Origin: Tritrichomonas musculus
Lineage: Eukaryota; Parabasalia; Tritrichomonadida; Tritrichomonadidae
Direction of reading: 5' to 3'
Length of the DNA: 64,000 nucleotides
Assembly: GCA_039105265.1 (NCBI GenBank)
Contig: JAPFFF010000003.1
Span: forward strand, 6,448,001-6,512,000
Positions within the stretch are counted from its first letter, which is position 1; each line of letters begins with the position of its first letter. The position numbers and the translations under genes are program-made. Positions 18,699 to 30,477 of this stretch are shown in pieces. The notes under the pieces were generated by a model, which had not been told where the DNA came from, did no database searches, and was given only the letters and a program-made list of their open reading frames with translations.

Positions 18699-20415
18699 CT
18701 GAAATAAAAGACGTTAATGGTTAACATATCATATGTTAATAAAAATACGTTATTAGAAAATACGTTAAAATAATTTTTTACTATAATTCATTAAAGAATT
18801 ATTTTGGAAAATAATTTTTTAATATATGAAATTAAAGTAATAAATATATTATACTAAATTTAGATTCTAATCATATTGATAACTGTTTGCAAACAATTTT
18901 AAATTGCACAATATAGAAAATTATTCCAAAAGAGTAACATAATATTAAAGAGTGAATTCTTTGGATTTATATCGTGTAATTTGTATTTGCTTTAGTACAA
19001 CAAATAAGCACAATTTGCGTCACAATCATTATAATATCACTCATGTTGGTTCATCTAGATAATGTATTTGTTAACAATTGTACTTAATGAAGATACAATA
19101 GTAAAATAAACGGAAATTACTAAATATAGCAGCTTTTATAGCAGCAATAACAGTAAAACTAATGTATTAATCACATCAAACTATTCTCAAAGTATTTATT
19201 CTTGTTATTTATGTGGTTTTATTAGGAGATCTTTGAAATATTGCACTTTTCAAATCAGATATTGTACTTTTCAAATTAACTGATTTGTTTTACATGCATC
19301 ATTATGATTATTCAATAGACAAACGTAATGGAACTAATGAGTTAAACTGAAACAAATGCAATGAAACTAATGTTAAACTAGATGATGTACCTAGAGACTA
19401 ATTCTCTAATATTCATTAAATATTTCAGCATATTCAATATTGACATTTTAAATCTCAAAAGATGAGGATATATTAAAAAGTATGATTAATTGAGCGATTA
19501 GTTTTTTTTAATATATCTATAAGAAAACACTCATGGTGCTGGAAGTTAATAAGAATGATACACGTAATATTTTCAAAATTAATGAAGGCAGCTTTCATTA
19601 TAACTAGTATCATAAAATTCTTATTGGGATAGCGCATTGAATGATATAGGTAATCGGATCAAGTTGATAGTAGTATACGCTTGCTCCAGGATTGAAAATC
19701 CACTCCCAAAGCCTTCTGAGCTATGCTCAGGTATACTAAAAAATTACATAATCATTAACAAACCTTAAAGTTCAATCTGATATAATTATTTTTTTTTTTT
19801 TTGACTATAAAATGACTTCTTTCCAATAAAAGATTTCGAAGACCATTATGAAATAATGACAACTTATCCATTTCATCTGAGACATAAAGAAACGAACATC
19901 GCATATGGAGGAATATATTCTGAAAAATATTGAATGTTGATGACATACCAATAAAAGAAATCATGTTAATCTACACAGACTAATAGCCAAACAATTTCTT
20001 CCGGACTACTCAAAAATAAAACCTATATCTCATTAAAATGGTGATATATTTGATAACAATTTAGACAACTTAACATATAAACATTCAGAAGTAAACAAAA
20101 AGTTTTTCATAGGAAAGAAAAAAATGCTTTTCTTAAAAACTAAACATTTACACTAACATAAATCATCAAACTATAAAATTAATAACCTATACAAACATCA
20201 AAAAATATTTTTGGCTAATAACATACTCTAACACATACTCTAATAACTTACCTTAACATATACTCCAATGAATATATCGAGATAGTTAATATTTACCACT
20301 TATGTTTTAAGTATGCAGTTTATCGATATATCCAATTAATTAGTTTTATTTTAATTCATAAATTATTTTATTTATAATAAATAGTTTTCATTTCAATCTG
20401 TTGATGCTAACGAAA
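18699..20415. other. Gene-free AT-rich stretch
   Basis: I see no gene. The only structures are a 24-bp tandem duplication (ATATTG.ACTTTTCAAAT, 19233 and 19257) and the cruciform at 19671-19738. The 69-codon minus frame at 19755-19964 is low-complexity and unsupported. Confidence 0.4.
19671..19738. repeat. Multi-stem inverted repeat of tRNA-like size
   Basis: TAGTATAC (19671-19678) pairs with GTATACTA (19731-19738). Inside are the stems GGATT/AATCC and GAGC/GCTC. It is 68 nt and moderately GC-rich. Loops are too short for a functional tRNA. It may be a relic or an element terminus. Confidence 0.4.
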
Positions 20416-20600
20416 TCATGACATTATCCTCAACACCCTTACCAGAAAGATTTGTTCATGAATTTCATCTCTATTAAATTTTACATCATTTGGAATATAT
20501 CAAATAATGTGTTATTTACTTTCATCATCTTTAAATATACAAAATAGACATTCTTTATTTCATTTCACTCAAAAAGTTTTCTTGGGATATTTTGAAATCT
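20416..20600 (-). pseudogene. Decayed coding fragment with Cys-x2-Cys
   Basis: The minus strand reads KECLFCIFKDDESK, stop, HII, stop, then YIPNDVKFNRDEIHEQI in one frame. The C-x2-C...H spacing followed by a charged helix recalls the zinc-knuckle tail of LINE-type reverse transcriptases, but this is a guess from a short stretch. Two or more stops; not functional. Confidence 0.25.
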
Positions 20601-21696
20601 GAAAAATGTTTTTGGAATAGAACTAATAAAATTGTTATCAAAATATATTCAAAAATTGATCTTTGTATATATTTGTAATTTTCAAATTGATTTTTTCAAT
20701 GAATAATAATTTTAAAGATACAAATATAAAAATAAATTTAGATATTATTTAATATATAAATTAAAAAAAAATGAACTTATTTTTAGTATTTAGCTTAATT
20801 GTAATAGCAAAGAGATAGAATAAGCTAAGGTTCGAAAAAAATATCTTCTTATTTTTTTTTAATATTTTTATATCTATTTAAAAAAAGAAAAATAATTTAT
20901 AAATAAATAAGTGCAACCTATTTTTTCATTTTTTATACAATTAGCAAATTGTTCAGTAAAGAAAAAGCAAAAAAAAATATCAGTTTTGTGAATCAAATTT
21001 GAAAATATCATTATTTAAAATATGTAAATTAAAAATAATTTCAAATGAAAAAAACAATATTTAAATTGTCATATATGCACACTTATTTATGCAAGAAAAG
21101 CGAAAATACTTATTAAGATTAAAATGTCTTGAAAAATTAAAGATAAGTTTATTAGCATAATAAAGGTGAAATATACATTGATTTATAATATATATTAATA
21201 TAGAATCACCGGTAAATTGATAGTTTATTTAAGTTATTTGTGCAAAATAGGATACAATTTATATTACTTTAAAACAATGCAAAAAAAGAACACCCTAATA
21301 ATATATTATTAATATATATTTGGATAATTTATCAAATAATCGTTTTTTTATTAGAATATATTAGTTTTTTAAAATTTTATAAAATTCAATAGATAAAAAT
21401 ACTCTCACAATTTTTCTATCTTACAGTAAATTGAATGGTCTTATAGCATATTGAATTGTCTTATAGCAATTATTTAAATTGCAAAGAAAATTATTTTTTT
21501 AATTGAAATTTTATTTTTTAATTGATAATACATACAAATTTTGTTTGAGTTATCTCAATTTTGCTATATGTCTATTTCTGATAAATTTTCACCAATTTCG
21601 ATCAGTTTTTTGGTCAAAAAAAACTTTAGTTTTTTTAAAAAATCAATACATTAGTATTCAAAAAGTTTTGAAATAGCCATTTTTACTATTGTTCAA
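20601..21696. other. Gene-free AT-rich stretch
   Basis: No gene or clear element seen. A phrase CACCGGTAAATTGATAGTTTATT near 21209 resembles one near 17125. Confidence 0.4.
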
Positions 21697-22075
21697 ATGG
21701 AAAGCCAAGAAATGTTAAACAATATTATAGAAGAGATTAAATACTCACTTTCAAAAGGATACCTTTCAGATATCCAAGTTCAAATACTAAAAGCTCGTTT
21801 ATTTCAGAAAAAAACATATAGAGAAATCTTGTCTTTAATTTAAGCTGCTTTAACGTTCTTGTACATTGCTTCAAAAGAACTGCTCAACTAGAATATTGGA
21901 TAAATCGAATGGATGGAGAAGGAACAAGTTATTTATCAGAATTTGATAATGAAGTTTTTATTGAAATCATTGGAAATGCTGCTGATGATTCGAATTGCTT
22001 ACCAGTTGTCTACGCTATTTCTTTAGCTCATCATTTGAAAAAAAAAAGAGAGTTGCAAAAGCAGTTTTTCTTCTA
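21697..22075 (+). pseudogene. Broken N-terminal fragment of a transposase-like gene
   Basis: ATG 21697 opens 48 codons (MESQEMLNNIIEEIKYS...LFQKKTYREILSLI) to TAA 21841-21843. A different frame then continues at once with coding-like sequence (RTAQLEYWINRMDGEG, then NCLPVVYAISLAHHL), implying one frameshift, and it breaks again at a 10-A run near 22037. Helix-turn-helix-like content and the RxLF...TYREI pattern resemble N-termini of DDE transposases expanded in trichomonads. Nothing like a catalytic domain follows. Confidence 0.4.
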
Positions 22076-22154
22076 AATGAAATGCAGCATTTTCTCTTTT
22101 CTCTTTTTCTTCATGTACTTTTAATAAAATGTTGCTAATATTAATTCAAAAATA

Positions 22155-22291
22155 ATTTTATTAATTCAATTATTAAAAATAGTTTTATATGAATGAAGGA
22201 TTGATTGATTGATTATGCTAATTTTATTAATTCTATTATCAGAAAATTATTTTATTAATTCAATTATTAAAAATAGTTTTATATGAATGAA
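22155..22291. repeat. 43-bp perfect direct repeat, 94 bp apart
   Basis: ATTTTATTAATTCAATTATT... to ...TATGAATGAA is identical at 22155-22197 and 22249-22291. GATTATGCTAATTTTAT nearby (22210) is inverted at about 22326-22342. A hairpin TCTCTCAATTT/AAATTGAGAGA lies near 22419-22451. Confidence 0.7.
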
Positions 22292-22451
22292 AACTTCATA
22301 ATATTATTAATGCATGCATTTAAATATAAAATTAGCATAATCATAATTATTATTAAATTAATAAAAATTATTGCAAACATATATTAATAAAGATATAATT
22401 AAAATAAAATTAAAAATTTTCTCTCAATTTTGCTATAAGATAAATTGAGAG

Positions 22452-24616
22452 ATATAAGACGGTTTAGATTACTGTAATTGAATTTATTTTCAGAGAATGA
22501 TTAAAAAGGCTTTAATTGATGTTTTAAATGATTTTAATATTTTTTATTTATAGTAAAACAATGAATATTTAGATATGAAATGCTATTATTAAAAAAATAG
22601 GAAGATATTTAAAAAATAAAATTTGTGTGATTATTTATTAAATTGAGACAGAGGCTCAAATTTTATTTTTTCTTTGAATTACTTAATACTTGAAATTTCA
22701 ATGATTGATATTTTTAGTTTAATCGCTATATTATATATTTTTTCAGCGATTTTGCGCATTAAATTTTTACGCTTTTTTTAATTCAAATAAATTGAATATT
22801 TAACGAAACTTGTTACAACTTTTTCATAAATACCTTCCACTTTTTGAATGCGTTTTTTAAAACTTTTTCTGGGTTTATAAGCACATTTTCTCTTATAATA
22901 CAGAAAAATAAAAAGCATATGACTTTTTGAATGAAATACTTGTTTTAGACAAGTCTGTCTATGAAATTGGAAATCTGTCTATTTTGCTAAAGCTTACATT
23001 ATTCTATATTTATACATGCTCTATATTTTACGGCTTCATTTTTGGACCAAGATGAGTAAAAAGTTGGTCCATTTTTTTGAGAGAAAAACGATCAAAATTT
23101 TCAAAATTCTTTTCATTGAATAAAATTTCATACACACTAAAGAAGTGAAAGCAAAAAAGAGTATAATGACATTATTTTTTAATAAATAATTTATTTTATT
23201 AAGCTCTCTTTGTTTTTTTTTTTTTTGGTATAAAAATGTATTTTGGACCAAATAATCTAAGAAAGTGATTTAATGATGCGCGCAATCTAGTGTTTTAATT
23301 GATTAGTTGGTAATATAAGCAATTGCGCTTCGTTTGATTCATCTTTTTGAACAAGATATTTAAAAAATATTTTACATTTGCTATAAACTTAATTAGCTTA
23401 GTAATTATATAAGCAAGCCAGTACTTCTAATATTTTAGGCAAATAATAAATACTTGCGCAAATATAAATCTTTCGAAAATGATTCTTTTTAATAAAATTT
23501 TATATAGGCCTTATTAAGGTATTCATTCAATTTTGTAGTATTCAAAAAGTGACAACGAAAATACATATTTTGCGAAATATATCATTATAAATTTTAATTT
23601 TTTTTATTAAATATTCATAAAATTAATAATATCATTATATAATATATTTAAATTATTGTATATCTTGCTAAAAGTAGAGATAATTTCATAAATAATCACT
23701 CAGCTAATCTTTTCAACCTGAGTTAAAATTTGAAAAATTGGCCATATTTTTTGATTTTAAAAAGATTTATTTTAAAAAATCAAAAATTCCGACGCTGGGG
23801 ACTTTATTTTGGATAGATTTTTTCTTTGAATACTTTACATATTTTTACTTTTCAGAAATCTTTATTTTCTCACAATTTTACAATTGTTTATATCTTACAA
23901 TCTCACAATTATTTCTTAAAAAAATGCTCAATATTCTGAAGCATATAATAATTTCATAGAATTGATCTCAATTTTCTGATGATTCAAATATTTCATAAAA
24001 AATAAATTCAATTTAATAAATTAACTAAAAAATATATCTTATATTTTAAATTGGATTTTCCTCATATTTGCTATAATATTTATACAAAACATCATTTTTT
24101 TTCTAAACTTATCAAATTGTAAAATTTTCATTCAAAAAGAAAAATTAGTTTATTTTTATATCATACGTCAATTTTACCATTATATTTAGTAAATAAATTT
24201 TTTATCATCATATATTTTATTATATTATAATATGATAAAATATACTGCTTTTGTTCAACCTTAATATGGTCTTTTTATATTTATTTTTAGCATATGAATT
24301 TGTATTCAAATTTTTGAATACTTTTATACTAAAATATCTCAGAATATTTTGGACCAGAGAAAAAAGATTTTTTGGACCATGTAAACTTATTAAAATAGCA
24401 TGTAAAGCATTCAAAAACTGGTAAATCGGTTTTTTTGGACCAAAATGTAAAACTATTTAGACCAGGCGAATTTTTTTTTAGACCAAGGCGAAATTTTGAC
24501 GGGAAAAATGTAAATTTTCTATCAATTTTTTGAGAATTTTTAGCTTGGTAGCTTTGAAAAAATAGTTCAAAAAGTTATTCAAAAAAATAAAATTTAAGAT
24601 GAAAAAAATTTTTATT
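22452..24616. other. Gene-free AT-rich stretch with TTTTGGACCA motifs
   Basis: No gene seen. TTTGGACCA or its inverse recurs (about 23041, 23066, 23240, 24349, 24371, 24432). Short frames at 23036-23251, 23738-23959 and 24220-24414 have homopolymer-like composition and no homology I can recognise. Confidence 0.4.
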
Positions 24617-27600
24617 TTAAGGGTAAAGTTGGCTTTTCTTTTTTTTGAAATCTTTTAATTTATTCTATGTGCTGCTTGAATGAATTGTATGATCATTGAA
24701 TTTATTTCTATGTAAATTCAATCTTTTCTGAGGGGCATTCAAATGAACAGAAAAAAAAGAGCTCCACAGAGCTATCAAATCAATTTTTGTACAAAAAAGC
24801 ATTACAACGTAATGTAAAATATTCTGAATTTTGGATATATAACAAAAAATGGTCCAAATCATGAAAAAAATAAAAAATGAAAATATCATAATCCAAAAAA
24901 TATCAAGAAAACATTTTTTTACTAAAAAAAGTGCATATTTCTAATTTTAAACATATATACAAGGGGAATCATTTGTTTTTATCATATTTAATTTGAAGCA
25001 GACTGAATTACAATGCTTTTTTTTTCTTCAATTTCGAAAAAAATATTTTTTCTACTTAATTCTATTGATATTGGTTGATATATATTTTTCATACGAATAT
25101 TTTAAATTGATATTCGATATTCATTAAGAAAAATATTTGTTATAAAATGCAATAAAATTATTTGAAAATTTTATCATGAAAATTTTGATGTTAGCAAGTC
25201 GGCTCTTCTCGAATAGGAAACTTTTTGGATTTGTACTAGGAAAATATAATTAATAGCATTTATTATAATAAAATGGCCCATTAAAAATTAGAAAATTTGA
25301 ATCATGGAGAAAATTGAATATTGATATTTCTGTGATTTTTTGATTTGATGGATTTTTCCTATTATATTTTATGTAGTATTTGATATATACATAAAATTAA
25401 GGAATATAATTGCGTGTAAAATGAAAAATTGGCACTTTCAAATAAGTTTGTTTTTGAAAATATTGAAAGGGTAAAGGAGCACGGGTAACCGTTTTTCGTA
25501 CGTTAAGAAGCCTTCAAAAAACATTTATATCTTATTATAAAAACAAGAAAAAACAATATTTTTTAAATATATTGATTATTTATATTAGATAATATAATCC
25601 ATAATGATACATTACATAATTATTTCAAGTGTGATGAAATAAAGTCCTAATGATGTTTTTTTTTGATCATCCAAAGGACTTGTAAATTAATAGTTTTGAT
25701 ATTTTATTTTAGTGCTAAATGATAAAATGATATTATATCTTTTAAATAAAATTTATAGTAGACTTATAAATTTCCAAATTTCATTTTTTATTTTTGAAAT
25801 CCTGGGGAATATTCTTTTCTGTTGAGTGTTTATTTGCATTGATATTTTATTTTGTACCACGATTGGTGTTAATAATTCTATTATATTATAATTAATGTCT
25901 TGTTGATACGGAATTTTTATAACAAAATATAATTTTTTTAATATATATTTATTTAATAAAGCATATTAAATATAGTATTTTCATTTTGTAGTTGAAAAGA
26001 TAATAATTTCATGAATATTTATGTTTATTAAAAATCAAAGTTTTCGGGAAAATAATAACAAATAATTGTTATATATAATCATACCAAGCAAATATAATTA
26101 TTTATCTGCAGAAAAAATCAATTAATTATGATATTTATGTATTTTAATGATGTTTGGAGGTTCTATGATATTTTATTATTAAATTTTAATAATAAAATAG
26201 ACTATTATCTTTAATATAATGAAATTTCATTTCCAAAATAATTAAATACATAAGTAAATTCAGAATAAAAAATGAATAAAATAAAAAAAATTGAGTAGTG
26301 AAAATAAATTATCGTTCAATTTGTCAACTTTTTGAATTATTTTTATACTTTGATATTTTTCTTTCATTTGTCGATAAATCGATTTATTTCTGTGTATTTA
26401 CACCACTTCTATCAAACATGTAAAAACGTTTAGAATTAAAATTCGTACGTTAGTTCTGAAAAGTTAAACTTTTTGATAACTTAAATTTTTAAAACATGAA
26501 TAATGTTTTTCCCCTACGATAGATTTTTTTTTGGTCTATATAAAACTTGCTTAAAAACCAATATACTATATAATATTTCAATATGAAGTCGAAACGACGA
26601 TTTTCAATAACCGCCAAAGTCGTGCTCCTTTGAAAGGGTTGAAAAGTTGAATAAAATCAAAAAAAAAAAAAAAAAAATATTTATCATATCTTATTATTAA
26701 AAAAGCAAAAATTATTATAATTTTTATATTAATTTATATATAATAATATATATATTATATATTAAATATTAATAATATAATGAATATGGAAATAAATATT
26801 CTTTTTTTAAGTTAACTTAAAAATTCAATGGAGATAAAAAAATTTGAATGAATGCTTTTTCGTTTTTTTATTCAAAATTATGAGATAAAAAATGTTTTTA
26901 TCTCAATAAATTTATCATAATTTATATATGTAATATCAGCTAATAGACATAATTAAACTACAAAAACATATATATCCATATATATTAAAAAATATTTATT
27001 TATTTTGAACAATAAACTAATTTATCAATTGAAACCATAGTTTATATTATTACTTAAGCTTTAATGCATTGCATAAAAATCAAAATAAATAATTAAATTA
27101 GTATATTAATCCAAAAAAAAGTCGAATTTTTTTTTATTCTTCTATGCATAAAAGAAAACAAGATACCAAACTATTTTTTTTCTATATTTAATTGGTTGAT
27201 TGAATAGAAAAAGTATTATAATAGCCATTTATCAATTGAAATAGCTATATATTTTTGCTGAATCCATACCAATGTTTTTATAAAATTTCCGAATAAATCC
27301 TTTTATTTACGAAATTAAATAATTTTAAAATTATAAGGTATTCCATATAAAATTTCATTACAAATATCTTTTTTATTTTCATATTGATTCAATAAAACTG
27401 TTTTTTGATGAGAGAAATTGGTTCACAATTTTTTGAAAGAAATTTTTTTTTATTCAATTATTTGAGAAAATAGAAATTCGAAAAAAACTATCTAAACAAG
27501 AATATTCTTATTTAAAAAATTAATCTTAAATTAATTATATTTTTTTAAATTAAGATTATACATGATAATCTTAATGGATAAAATAAAAAATGATTAAACG

Positions 27601-27737
27601 TTGATTTGATAAGAAATATATAAATTTTTTATATTTTAATGAAATATCAGATTTGCCATTAGCAAAAACTCATAGAATATTTTGAAAGATATTACAAAAA
27701 GTGGAAAAAAGTTGAGAAAAGCCAACTTTACCCTTAA
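24617..27737. mobile_element. 3.1-kb TTAA-ended TIR element hosting another element
   Basis: TTAA plus a perfect 19-bp TIR (GGGTAAAGTTGGCTTTTCT, 24621-24639, inverted at 27715-27733) define the ends, with TTAA again at 27734-27737. A second element (25473-26631) sits inside with its own TSD, so the older one is about 1.95 kb without it. The only frames are short and low-complexity (for example 24665-24889). Confidence 0.75.
25473..26631. mobile_element. TIR element nested in the TTAA element, 8-bp TSD
   Basis: AAAGGAGCACG at the left end is inverted at the right (CGTGCTCCTTT). The exact direct repeat GAAAGGGT flanks it (25465-25472 and 26632-26639). Subterminal sequences are also partly inverted. 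Non-coding, 1,159 bp. Confidence 0.75.
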
Positions 27738-27792
27738 AGGAAAAAAAAAGATAAAAAATATATGATTTCATTTCATTTTTTTTGGGTAAAAA

Positions 27793-28984
27793 AGAGGCAT
27801 ATCAACCAAAAAAAAGCTCTCAAAAAGTGAAAGTAGAAAATAAGATAAGTCCAATTATAAAAGATTAATATAAAAAAGAAGAATGTATTTATGATCTCTG
27901 GAATCCAATTATTTAGTTTGTACAATAAAAATTAATAGTTTTTAGGTAAAAAACATCAATTTTGATTTTTTTTTTTATCCACTCTATATAAATATATGAT
28001 CCAAGATTCTTTACATTTATAACTTAATAATATTAACAAATTACTAATGGTTTTTATGATTACTCTATACATTCTTTAAATATCTAAACATAAAACGTCT
28101 TATTTTCAAATAACTGTGATACTAATCATATTTCATTTTTTAATCAAAATAAAACAGCCATTTTAATAATTATATTGGAATTTTCTTTTATACGTTTCAA
28201 TATACACTAATATTATACTTTCAATTCAATTGATAGTTCATTGAAAAAATAAAATATAATTAGTGCTCTAAATATGATTTTTAGAGGATTTATAGAACTT
28301 ATGATAAATTCATTTCATTTTACTATAAAATTATAAAAAATATTTTGAAATAAATCATTTTTTATTTTTACCGATCGAACTTTTTCAAATAATTATATTT
28401 TAAATAAATATTTGAGAATATTAGAGCAGAGATTTATTTTGTTGATTAATAAAAATTATATACTTCTTTATTAAAAATCAAATAATGATTTTACCTACTT
28501 TATAAAATCAAAATAAAATATTTTAAAATATTTGTTTTAAATTTTTTGTGATATGCAAATATAATTACTTTTATAAATTTATAATTAATATCTAAGTATA
28601 TTTATATCATAAAATTAATTTTTGAAAATTCAGTTTCCAAGTTATAAGTAAAACTTATTTATTCTTCTCAAATTGAAAGAATATTCAATTAACCATCTCT
28701 CAAATTGAAAAGCTATTCAATAAAAATTCTCTCAAATTGAAATGGTATTCAATCTTGATCTTATCAAAAATGAAAGAGAATTCATTTTTCAATATATCAA
28801 ATTTGAATATATCTACTTTTTGAATTGAAGATATTGAGTTAAAAATGATGATTTGAATGAAAACTAAAAACTGTATAGAAGTTTTCGTTTGCTCAAGAGG
28901 AAAAGTTTTAATATACATCATTTAAATCTTATATTATCATTTTCAAAAAAATTTATCGAGTAGAATTTTGGTTGACATGCCTCT
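27793..28984. mobile_element. AGAGGY-family TIR element, copy 1, 8-bp TSD
   Basis: Left end AGAGGCATATCAACCAAAA, right end the inverse of AGAGGCATGTCAACCAAAA. The exact TSD GGTAAAAA is at 27785-27792 and 28985-28992. It shares both termini with the element at 55193-55993. No gene inside. It starts 55 bp after the 3.1-kb TTAA element ends. Confidence 0.85.
28666..28761. repeat. Three 32-bp tandem units
   Basis: TCTCAAATTGAAA...TATTCAAT starts at 28666, 28698 and 28730, an exact 32-bp period, inside the element at 27793-28984. Confidence 0.8.
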
Positions 28985-29155
28985 GGTAAAAATTTACAAA
29001 ATTTTAATAAGGTCCAATGGACCAAAAAAATTGTCCGTCCAAAGGTCCAAAAATTAAGCCATACTATATTTTGATATAATAAATAAATAAATAAAAAAAA
29101 AACTGAGTTAGGCAAACCATGAATAATATATGATCTAGAATGATTTATTATAAAA

Positions 29156-30342
29156 AGAGGTATTCATGTTAAGTGACTTAACGTCTTTTTGAATTTTTCT
29201 AATCTCATTATTTCCATCAATATTAAGTTATATGCATTCAAATCAATAATTTTTAATTGGTTGCTCGATATAATCATTTTAAGAATGTCTAACACTGTTA
29301 ATTTTGTAAAAAATTTAATCTGGTATATCTTTAATATTTCATTCAATCTTTATGATTTTTGAAAATTCCAAATATATTTATATTAATACACATAAGATTA
29401 ATTAAATTATTAGATTTTTCAAATTTAATTAGATTTATAAACAGAAATAAAAAGAAATTAAAAATTTTTTCAGATATAAACTTATCATATCTTTTTTTTC
29501 AGCCTAGAATTTTATATAATACTTTTCCATATGATATTTTATTATATGTATTAATGTATATGTTGGTGCTTAAGATATTTATACGCTTAATTTTGAGAAA
29601 TAATGGTTTTGATTTTAATGGCTTATTTTAATGGTGTAAAATGTCATAAAAAGGGTTTAAAAATATGTATTTCAAGAAATAAGAAAGTATTCAAGTATAT
29701 ATTTCACTAAACATATTTATTGTATTTTGAATATTATTGTATTTTATTTTTTATTGTAAAAATAAAATGATTAATCAAGATTTTTTAATTGATTAGTTTA
29801 AAATATATTAATTCAATATTTATTTTATTTCATTCAATATATAAACTAACCAAGTATTCAAAAAAATGATCGTCATTTCAATAATAAATCTTTATTCAAA
29901 TTATAATTATGATTTTATCTTAATATTTAAATAAAATAAACCATATTATATATATATTAATATAATATAAAACATTACATAAAAAATAAATAAATAATAT
30001 AAATAAAATATATTAAAATATTATATAAATAAATCAGCAGCAATAAAAAATTAAATTATTTCAATTTTAAAATAATCCTTTGAAATATTACTCCATTTTC
30101 ATTCAAATATTTTCTTTCAAATCAAACAACTTTTGTTAATGATATTCAAAATTGAGAATTTAATTTCACTAACAAAAGTTCTCCATAGCCATTTAGTCAT
30201 AGAAATATAATTTATATTAATATCTCGAAATTAAACGTATAAAACATTATATACTTTCTATTATAGCATAAATATAAAATATAAAAAATAATATATAATT
30301 ATCAATCGAATCTCTAGGCTAGATCTCTTTGTGAATACCTCT
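29156..30342. mobile_element. AGAGGY-family TIR element, 8-bp TSD
   Basis: AGAGGTATTCA at the left end is inverted at the right (TGAATACCTCT). The exact TSD TTATAAAA lies at 29148-29155 and 30343-30350. Its right end is 135 bp from the 3' end of the importin gene. No supported ORF; the frame at 29359-29631 lacks an ATG. Confidence 0.85.
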
Positions 30343-30477
30343 TTATAAAAGTGTCAAAAATATTTTCTATATATTGTATCTTAACTTTTAAGTAAATATC
30401 TATATAGGATATATCATGTTTTCTCATATATAATTTTTATACCATATGACATATTATGAGAAAGTGAAAATTAGTTT

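Noticed and set aside
29359-29631. 90-codon frame
   Set aside because: Starts with TTG, low-complexity hydrophobic composition, lies inside a TIR element.
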